A stretch of DNA of 64,000 nt, from positions 124,001 to 188,000 of the forward strand of contig JAUJYZ010000972.1 in assembly GCA_033675265.1 (NCBI GenBank). The letters are read 5' to 3'. Below the pieces are notes generated by a model. It searched no databases. It was not told the origin of the DNA and saw nothing but the letters and a program-made list of their open reading frames with translations. Origin of the DNA: Actinostola sp. cb2023. Its lineage: Eukaryota > Cnidaria > Anthozoa > Actiniaria > Actinostolidae. The translations under genes were made by a program, and so were the position numbers. Positions 1 through 9,600 of the stretch are shown one piece after another; the first letter of the stretch is position 1, and every line of letters begins with the position of its first letter.

Positions 1-236
1 ATGAACAACAACAGTTTTCAGCTCTAAGTATTTGAATGTTATTACAATAAATGTTTACTAGTCTTGTAACCGTTGCAGAGAAGAAGTTGCGGAGAAGACA
101 AAAAATGACATATTCATAAAAACAACAAAACTCAGTTTATTAGATTTAATAAAATCAAATTATTAATTATCAACACAGTATTTATCTTCTACATGTACAT
201 GTACATGTAAGTTTTTGTTATTTCTGAAGATTTTTC

Positions 237-366
237 TTGTTTTCCTGAATGTCTTCTCTGCAACAGAAATGTCTTCTCCGCAACAGAAATGTCTTCTCTG
301 CAACAGAATTGACTTCTCCCTAATAAAATTGTCTTCTCCACAACAGAATTGTCTTCTCCGCAACAA
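237..366. repeat. Short tandem repeat of a ~20-bp unit
   Basis: Six or so imperfect copies of gtcttctcYgcaacagaa lie head to tail. Single copies, some inverted (gttgcggagaagac), occur at about 76-101, 516-530 and 683-700, so the array sits inside a wider patch built from the same word. The open frames across it are by-products of the repeat. Confidence 0.7.
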
Positions 367-1254
367 AATACAATCTTTAATTTCACATTAACTAAAAAAA
401 CTTGAAGTCACATAAGTTGGGCGTAGTGGTCCCCATGTTGAAAGTTTACAGTTTTGAAACTTTTGTGTTTCTACGACTATTGACTTGCACATGCCAAAAA
501 CTTTTATGTGTCAAAACGTTGCGGAGAAGACATTTGCTTTATGGAACACCCATAATTCAAAGCCTTTTGTCAAAATATTGTTCTTAGTTGGTCTCTTAGG
601 CAAAGGAGCACTAGGGGATTTGGTTCATAAAGCATCAATAGTATTTATAATAATATATATTTTCAAAAAGCACAATAATTACAGTTGTCTTCTCCGCAAT
701 GCCATTTTCTGATTTTTCACAATAATTCCCTAATTATGTAACCATGATGACGCCCACATGAGAAACAATACCCATAAAGTAAACTTCAGACTCTTGCCAT
801 ATATTTAATATGTAACCATGATTCAATAATATTTAATGACTTTCTAGAAAATGAATTAAGGGATATAATACTGTGGAATGATCCTAATTACATCAGTCGC
901 TACATCTTTATAAATACAGATACATCAATTGTATTTGCAGCTATCTTGAAATAAATGGCAGTGCAAATTACAGTACCTTTAATTTGCACTGCAGTGCAAA
1001 TTACTTTTTTTCATGAATATTATTAATTGGTAATCATACGATTTCTCGTTCAATTTGGAATAATTTGCACTCGTGTGTTTTCAAAGACTCAAATTGCACT
1101 TGCCCTACGGGCTCGTGCAATTTTGATACTCTTTGAAAAAAACACTTGTGCAAATTATTTCTCAAACTCATTAATTATTCATGAGGTAACCAGCCAATCC
1201 GGTGCATCAAATCCGGTCACATGATGGACCTGGAAACCCCGGAAAGTCCGCTCA

Positions 1255-1375
1255 AGAGTACTTTGAAATGCATTTCAAAGTCCAAGGACTTTGAAATGAT
1301 TTCAAAGTCCAAGGACTTTGAAATGATGGATTTCAAAGTCCAAGGACTTTGAAATCATTTCAAAGTACTCTTTCC
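1255..1375. repeat. Palindromic tandem repeat
   Basis: Alternating copies of ctttgaaatgatttcaaag and tccaagga form a run in which every unit is itself a palindrome. The outer ends agtactttgaaat and atttcaaagtact are inverted with respect to each other, so this may be the core of a foldback element. Confidence 0.65.
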
Positions 1376-1659
1376 TGAGTTCTTATCCCTCATATAACAA
1401 TCATCGGGACCTTGGACAGAGTACCACTCTGTCCGAATGATATTCAATCTGAAAGCAGGCTCTACTTCATGCTACTCAAGAATCCAACACATGTGGGATA
1501 TTATTTATATACGATGTACTCGACTCTGCGCATGAGCAGAGAATATGCAGACTGGAATTCTTGCTTTTCCGGGCTAAAATCTTGCAACTCTTCATTTATT
1601 GCCATTAGGCCATTGCATGTAATAATTAATGAGTATGAGAAGTCGTTCCAAAACCTCGA

Positions 1660-1722
1660 ATTCGGACTAGACGGGGTTTCCAGTCCGAGGCGAAGGAAAC
1701 CCCATCTAGTCCTCATTCTCGG
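1660..1722. repeat. Short inverted repeat
   Basis: Arms gactagacggggtttcc and ggaaaccccatctagtc are nearly perfect complements around a short loop. This is a small hairpin element with no coding content. Confidence 0.6.
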
Positions 1723-2354
1723 CTTTGAAACATTACTTCCAAATTGAACTCGAACCTGTATGATTACCTCTACTAATAGCACAGACACCGCGTTGCTAAT
1801 TTCACAACGTGAACGTGCAAATTACCATTAGATAAGCAAATTCACTTCTATATTTTCACTGCATTTATTTATAGTGAAGGATTGAAAGCAGAGTATGATT
1901 TTTTCTAAATTCCCTCCTTCAGCTCTCACGGGATAATAATCTCTGAAACTCAGCGAGGGTATGCCTAATGTGCAGGCCAACGTGACAGTGAGTTATAACA
2001 GCTATATTTTCAACTTACGACAAAATTCACACTTCCTCAGTTCCTGCTTTGAATAAGAGTGATGATCCGCTATTCTATAGTCAGTGGCACTGACTAAGGA
2101 AGTTTCAAAATGTCAAGTTGCAACTTGAAAGTTACAAGTTGCTAACCGGACCAATCACAATTGGAATATGGTTTGGGAAAATTGGAATTCGCTTCGGAAA
2201 TGATCACATGGTACGACTGTAAACTTAAGCAAACTGATACATCAAAAACTGTTTTGGATTCATGATCTTTATAATGTGGGACAATTTCATTGAAGTCATT
2301 GAGATGGCATGCATCACGCCTACCATCCCATCGTAGACACGCAGTGTTTAATAC

Positions 2355-2590
2355 CTTTTCGTGTTGAGTATAGGCGACTACTGCAGGCGTTACTCTGTCA
2401 CCAGCATCGTTAGTGAGTATCTTGGTATCACCATCCTTCAATAAACGATACAAACTATATTGGCTTTGTCACATTTACCACCACTTTACTTACTTACTTA
2501 TTACTAAGAAAATGAGTTATTTACCGTACAAATAGCGACACAGGCCGATGTACAACCAATGTGAACACCAAACGCTACTTTATCCGCCAT
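2355..2590 (-). CDS. HSPA14: HSPA14-like Hsp70 (Hsp70L1), first two exons, partial
   Basis: The family encodes an atypical Hsp70 that works with DNAJC2/ZRF1 in the ribosome-associated complex, helping newly made chains fold in the cytosol. Exon 1 is 2590-2525 and starts at ATG; it reads the family N-terminus, with GVHIGCTSACVAI at residues 7-19 matching the ATP-binding start of HSPA14. Exon 2 is 2435-2355 and carries NDAGDRVTPAVVAY, the conserved second block. Both junctions are phase 0: donor GTAAAT after exon 1, a TTGAAG acceptor, and donor GTATTA after exon 2. An alternative acceptor 19 bp upstream would break the frame. The rest of the gene, which would be about 500 residues, should lie to the left but was not found in this window. 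It runs in the same direction as MRPS35, whose stop is about 1 kb upstream of this start. Identification is by recalled family similarity. Confidence 0.8.
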
Positions 2591-3106
2591 CTTGGACGTG
2601 TGTAATGAAGAGAAGCTGGAACTGGGCAAAGGAAGCCCAAATCTGATTCACAACCACAGGAAGCCCAAGCTCACTTTCAAACTTGAGTGAAGTGCGAGAA
2701 AATAAAATCCATATCTTCAAACCGACGTTTATATTAACATTTCGGATTATAATTTCAATGCTGCATTTTATAATGGGGTGTTGGCCAGCCTGTAATGGGA
2801 TCCCTGGGGTCAAGTGTCACGCTTAGAGTTTAGATTGTTACGAAAGCATGTATATGAGCTTCTCATACAACAATTTTGTCTATAACTTTAATTATATTCA
2901 GATGACGTTTATAGGAGTCTTTTTCGTAATTCGGACTTTTGCGCGCGCTGCTAGTTTCAAGATATGTGCGCGCAAAAGCATCAACGTTTTACCATACTGC
3001 TTGATGAAGGTCTTTGGTCAAAGACCGAAACGTCTATAATTTTTCAGTAAAGTAAAAAGTCAGAGACAAATCCTAACTAGTTAATGTGTTGTCATTACGC
3101 TGTCGC

Positions 3107-3226
3107 TTTTTCGATACCCTGCGAGCAGAGTCTTCTTTTAACCTCGTCCCGGGCCCCGAGAGAGAGAAGGAAGAAGACTCGTGGAGGTTAAAAGAAGACT
3201 CTGCTCGCAGGGTACTTTTTCGACTA
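3107..3226. repeat. Foldback element
   Basis: The arms taccctgcgagcagagtctt and its complement (aagactctgctcgcagggta) enclose about 60 bp with a GA-rich centre. The element lies between HSPA14 and the end of MRPS35. Confidence 0.75.
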
Positions 3227-3615
3227 GTAACGCCTAAAAAGTTGTTTTATAATTTTTTATATCATTTTTTTAGGAATGAAATGATGGAATCCCGTCAAAA
3301 ATGACGCGCTCAGGGGCGGATTTATGGTGGCCCCGAGGCTCCCTTATTTATGAGAAGTTCTGACTTGTCAATGAAATCATAACTTTTTACATATTAGGGT
3401 TTTTGCCGAAACTGTTCCGGCCCCCTCTTTCTGAATTTCCTGGATCCGCTCCTGGCGCTTACAATGTATAATTATGTTTCTCATAGCTAGTGTGTTGCCT
3501 GAGGGTCATTTTAACTCACGATGAATCTGTTTGCCCTCAGTAACATCACAACTGTAATACGCAACAGATAATGTAATCAATTTTAATAAACTTTAAGATG
3601 TACAAATTGATGTAT

Positions 3616-6600
3616 CTACACTTTTGTTCTGATATCCAGTTTGAAGCCCTTTCCGTATTGATTAAATCTGTACAATTCATCACCCACAAGGCACAGCCGC
3701 TTTGGGCTACGCCTCTTCGTTTTGTGAACTTCTGTTACTTCCTCGTTATCTGTGACAACATCTGTCTCCCAAGGCTCTGTTTTCTGCAAGTACAAAAATT
3801 CGTTTAGCTATTGTTGTGATAGGTTATTTCGAGGGCAGGATCATAGGGCCAAAAATAGTGTGTTCTACGCAGTATACTAGACTGCGAACAGTCCTTCTTT
3901 TTCCTCCACACGGCAGGCCGAGGATTGGGGAGCACTCTCACAGGAAACCAGAATGAGTGTGAATGATAAGTGCATGGAGAGAAATATATCGTAGGGACGA
4001 AAGGTACAGTCTGAAAGTCTGCACATGCAACATCCTTTGTGGTGAGACAGAGAGATTGAGAGAGAGATTATGTTGTTAATTCGTGACAGGTTTAGACCTA
4101 GTACAGGCACCTGCCAGCCGTAAAGTTCCGAAAGTAGCGAACCCCCGAAAGTAGCGACCCCCCGAAAGTAACAGTACAAATTGATGCTTGCTAACAAATC
4201 CCGAAAGTAGCAATCCCCCCGAAAGTAGCAATCCTCCTCTAGAGCGATGATTAGATTAGATGGCGAACAGCACTAGTAAACAGCACGTAAAGACCCAGAA
4301 CATTTACCGCTACACATAGACAAATGTAGCAAAAGCAATAGTCATAATATAATACGTTCTAGATCCTGTGAATATTCGTTGTTTCAGTTAAAATACCGTA
4401 CACGATGTCGTTTAAGGTACACGGTATGGCTCCTAAAAGTTTTAACCATTAAAATGATTTTAGCACCCCGAAAGTAGCGACCACCCGAAAGTAGCGATCC
4501 TCCCGAAAGTAACAGTTACCTAAGGTTGCTAAATCCGAAAGTAACGACCTCGCTACTTTCGGAAATTTAAGGTAGTTATGTTATCCTCTTTGACCTTTTG
4601 TCGATCATAACAATTGAAAGGAACATATAGATTACATGTACTATACTATTAATAGCACTGTGTTAAGCTTACCCACACTTCATTATACAGGACAGTCAAC
4701 AAGTACAATGCATAATCCTTGTTTTGTTTTCTAGTTGGACACCTTGTCAAATAAACAAACAAACAAAAGGTCAGTGTGTCTGGGGGGGGGGGGGGGGCCA
4801 CTAACTCTAACTTGTCAGTAATGATGGTCAGTGTGTCTGGTGGACTAACTCTTACTTGTCAGTAATGATGGTCAGTGTGTCTGGGGGGGACTAACTCTAA
4901 CTTGTCAGTAATGATGGTCAGTGTGTCTGGGGGGACTAACTAATACTTGTCAGTAATGATGGTCAGTGTGTCTGGTGGACTAACTCTTACTTGTCAGTAA
5001 TGATGGTCAGTGTGTCTGGGGGACTACAATGTAACTCTTACTTGTCAGTAATGATGGTCAGTGTGTCTGGGGGACTACAATGTAACTCTTACTTGTCAGT
5101 AATGATGGTCAGTGTGTCTGGTGGACTACAATGTAACTCTTACTTGTCAGTAATGATGGTCAGTGTGTCTGGGGGACTAACTCTTACTAGTCAGTAATGA
5201 TGGTCAGTGTGTCTGGTGGACTAACTCTTACTTGTCAGTAATGATGGTCAGTGTGTCTGGTGGACTAACTCTTACTTGTCAGTAATGATGGTCAGTGTGT
5301 CTGGGGGGACTAACTCTTACTTGTCAGTAATGATGGTCAGTGTGTCTGGGGGGGACTAACTAATACTTGTCAGTAATGATGGTCAGTGTGTCTGGTGGAC
5401 TAACTCTTACTTGTCAGTAATGATGGTCAGTGTGTCTGGTGGACTAACTCTTACTTGTCAGTAATGATGGTCAGTGTGTCTGGGGGGACTAACTAATACT
5501 TGTCAGTAATGATGGTCAGTGTGTCTGGGGGGGACTAACTCTAACTTGTCAGTAATGATGGTCAGTGTGTCTGGTGGACTAACTCTTACTTGTCAGTAAT
5601 GATGGTCAGTGTGTCTGGTGGACTACAATGTAACTCTTACTTGTCAGTAATGATGGTCAGTGTGTCTGGGGGACTAACTCTTACTTGTCAGTAATGATGG
5701 TCAGTGTGTCTGGTGGACTAACTCTTACCTATGGTCAGTATGTCTGGTGGACTAACTCTTACTTGTCAGTAATGATGGTCAGTGTGTCTGGTGGACTAAC
5801 TCTTACCTATGGCCAGTGTGTCTGGGAGGACTAACTCATACTTGTCAGTAATGATGGTCAGTGTGTCTGGGGGACTAACTCTTACTTGTCAGTAATGATG
5901 GTCAGTGTGTCTGGTGGACTAACTCTTACTTGTCAGTAATGATGGTCAGTGTGTCTGGTGGACTAACTCTTACTTGTCAGTAATGATGGTCAGTGTGTCT
6001 GGTGGACTAACTCTTACTTGTCAGTAATGATGGTCAGTGTGTCTGGTGGACTAACTTTAACCTATGGTCAGTATGTCTGGTGGACTAACTCTTACTTGTC
6101 AGTAATGATGGTCAGTGTGTCTGGTGGACTAACTCTAACCTATGGTCAGTATGTCTGGTGGACTAACTCTTACTTGTCAGTAATGATGGTCAGTGTGTCT
6201 GGTGGACTAACTCTTACTTGTCAGTAATGATGGTCAGTGTGTCTGGGGACTAACTAATACTTGTCAGTAATGATGGTCAGTGTGTCTGGTGGACTAACTC
6301 TTACTTGTCAGTAATGATGGTCAGTGTGTCTGGGGTGACTAACTCTTACTTGTCAGTAATGATGGTCAGTGTGTCTGTTTCTTTGTTATATCTTGGTCCT
6401 GCTAGTTCAATGAGCTTGTGTCTTGCATGTTCATCTAGTATCAAGTCTTTCAAACCAATCTTGATCATAAAATAGAACAAAATGTTTTGGTAAAATATAA
6501 CTGGTTTACAAAATGAGGACAGAGAAAGTTACATGTACCAGATCTAAATGTCTCAGTGCGCAGTGGCCACAGACTACCATGTACATTTAAAGCATCACAC

Positions 6601-9600
6601 CACAGTAATAATCTAGTCAGAACAAAATCCATCCAATGAAACATTATGTTTGTTACGATTTAGCCTGAGACCAGAACTGTAGTTTTACACACTTGATCCA
6701 AAAAAGTAATGTATGGAAGACATTTTGAATATTGTAGCAACATAAAGGTACAAAATGTATTAGAGTCGTTTTCGTATGAGTGCATGGGAAGTACATGTAG
6801 TTACGGTACGGTTTGTGCCGTACCGTGACCGTATTGCGCCATCATAATGCCGTATCCAAGCATTCTGATTGGTTGAGCGATGATTTTGCGCACTATGATT
6901 GGTTGAATACAATGTCTTTGATTCCGTACCGTGACTCTGTGCCATAGGTTTCCCACAGCACTCATATACGAAAATGACTCTATTAGTGTGCATGCATGTG
7001 TTTTAAAGTGCTTATAAAGCTTATTCTATTTTGAAAATCGATTACATATGAAGTGAATAGTGGGATGGTTCAGTATTTTGTGATTTGAGCTTCGCATTTG
7101 CGAGTCATAAAGGTTTGAAATCGTGATATGCTAATTCGGTGACGTCAGAGAAATTTGTTTAATCTGGCAACTTACACCTGTTTTCAAAAACGTTGCCCTT
7201 TTACAAAATACAAAATAGTAAAATAGCAAAATAGGAATTAATTAGAGAAACAAAAGAAATGTGCTCAAGCTGAATTCTGGCTCATTGTTTCTCTAATTAA
7301 TTCCTTTTTACTATTTACTATTTTGTATTTTGTAAAAGGACAACGTTTTTGAAAACAGGTGTATATAAATGATGTTAAATTTTTGCTTCTATAATTTCAG
7401 AAAAGAATGCTTCTATATAAATAAGTTACATCACCAAATTAGCATAATTTAATTATCACAATTTCAAACGTTTATAACTCGCAAATGCGAAGCTCAAATC
7501 ACAAAATACCGAATCATTCTACTATTCACTTCATATGTAATCGATTTTCAACAGGAAAAAAAAAGTATAATTTAATTATTTCAGGAGAGCAAGACAGTAC
7601 AATACCTGGAGTTTGACCTTACGGGACCGGGGATGATAAAGTGATGGTCCAGCAAAAAGATAATTCCTTGTTGTGATCTTAAGAGGTCGTAATGATAGGT
7701 TAACATCTGTCGGCCATGGCTTACACAGATCTGAAACAAGGCAATGGAAATAATCGTATTTGACTTCTGAAATACACTGAAACTTCCGCTACAGTAACCT
7801 CCTGTGAGTGTGTAGTACCATACGCAAATCTATGTACATGCATCTGAAAGGCTCTGAACCGGCTCCTTTCCACACTAAAACATTGCTTTTGTATATTAAA
7901 CTTCTCATAAGCAGACACCTATACTTGGTCCCAAGGTTGTCCTCTTATGGGAGGATCAACATATGAATAGGAACTTACGCTTTATGGCATCACATTGCCG
8001 TTGTATGGCTGGAGGGCTGAGGTGAAAGAAATTGGTCACCTGCAGATTTTGATAAGAAGGTAAAACAGAATGTAAAAACACATGTTTCTTAGAATTAGTT
8101 TTCACTTGGCAGCAAATGGGCAGTCGAATGCTTGGTTCTTATTCAATTGAAGTAGCTGGAACTATTTATTACTGGCAATAAGCTTTGATAACATCTGAAT
8201 TCTTCTGCAGGACCTTTGAATTTTAGAGAAGAATATGGATTTTGATTACAAGTCACTTACATTGATTTTACACAAACCGCTTCAATTTCTATTTTCATTT
8301 GCTTGTCACTAACTTATAAATAGCAACAATATTGAACAACAATGGTATTCATTGTATGTATGTATGTATTTGTATGTCAGTATTGTATGTATGCTGTCTG
8401 ACGACAGTGTGGGACAAACACAATCAAGTGTACAATAAAGAAATGAACTGTTTTGTAAGTACTGTACTCTCTTCCTGGACTTTCATTTTATCTTACAATG
8501 TTCATGAAAAATAAAACCCAGGACTTTTTGGGTTATGTTTTGGGCCAAGGGTCTTTTTGGGTTTAGTTTTTAGTGAAGTCCAATGAGACGTTTTGGGGTT
8601 ATGTTTTGGGCCAAGGGTCTTTTTGGGTTTAGTTTTTAGTGAAGTCCAATGAGACTTTTTGGAGTTATGTTTTGGGCCAAGGGTCTTTTTGGGTTTAGTT
8701 TTTAGTGAAGTCCAATGAGACTTTTTGGGGTTATGTTTTGGGCCAAGGGTCTTTTTGAGTTTAGTTTTTAGTGAAGTCCAATGAGACGTTTTGGGGTTAT
8801 GTTTTGGGCCAAGGGTCTTTTTGGGTTTAGTTTTTAGTGAAGTCCAATGAGACGTTTTGGGGTTATGTTTTGGGCCAAGGGTCTTTTTGAGTTTTAGTTT
8901 TTAGTGAAGTCCAATGAGACGTTTTTGGGTTATGTTTTGGGCCAAGGGTCTTTTTGAGTTTAGTTTTTAGTGAAGTGAGTCCAATGAGACGTTTTGGGGT
9001 TATGTTTTGGGCCAAGGATCTTTTTGGGTTTAGTTTTTAGTGAAGTCCAATGAGACTTTTTGGGGTTATGTTTTGGGCCAAGGGTCTTTTTGGGTTTAGT
9101 TTTTAGTGAAGTCCAATGAGACTTTTTGGGGTTATGTTTTGGGCCAAGGGTCTTTTTGGGTTTAGTTTTTAGTGAAGTCCAATGAGACTTTTTGGGGTTA
9201 TGTTTTGGGCCAAGGGTCTTTTTGGGTTTAGTTTTTAGTGAAGTCCAATGAGACGTTTTGGGGTTATGTTTTGGGCCAAGGGTCTTTTTGGGTTTAGTTT
9301 TTAGTGAAGTCCAATGAGACTTTTTGGGGTTATGTTTTGGGCCAAGGGTCTTTTTGGGTTTAGTTTTTAGTGAAGTCCAATGAGACGTTTTGGGGTTATG
9401 TTTTGGGCCAAGGGTCTTTTTGGGTTTAGTTTTTAGTGAAGTCCAATGAGACTTTTTGGGGTTATGTTTTGGGCCAAGGGTCTTTTTTGGGTTTTTAGTT
9501 TTTAGTGAAGTCCAATGAGACTTTTTGGGGTTATGTTTTGGGCCAAGGGTCTTTTTGGGTTTAGTTTTTAGTGAAGTCCAATGAGACGTTTTGGGGTTAT

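Larger units (their letters stand above)
1..2354. other. Non-coding left flank, downstream exons of HSPA14 not seen
   Basis: No exon could be supported here on either strand. The stretch should hold the next introns of the minus-strand HSPA14-like gene, but I found no match to its next conserved block, so those exons probably lie beyond the left edge. The region holds several short direct and inverted repeats, listed separately, and AT-rich sequence with repeats of 'gtgcaaatta' around 955-1170. Confidence 0.5.

Noticed and set aside
3877..4197. Minus frame with DCTFRPYDIF as an alternative MRPS35 exon 7
   Set aside because: The segment at 4742-4673 matches the family far better (CPTRKQNKDYALYLL) and is in phase with both neighbours.
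4991..6227. Plus-strand Met/Val/Ser/Gly repeat frames
   Set aside because: By-products of the splice-site minisatellite, antisense to MRPS35.
4763..6378. Possible CRISPR array
   Set aside because: Direct repeats lack unique spacers; units are contiguous and the context is a eukaryotic intron.
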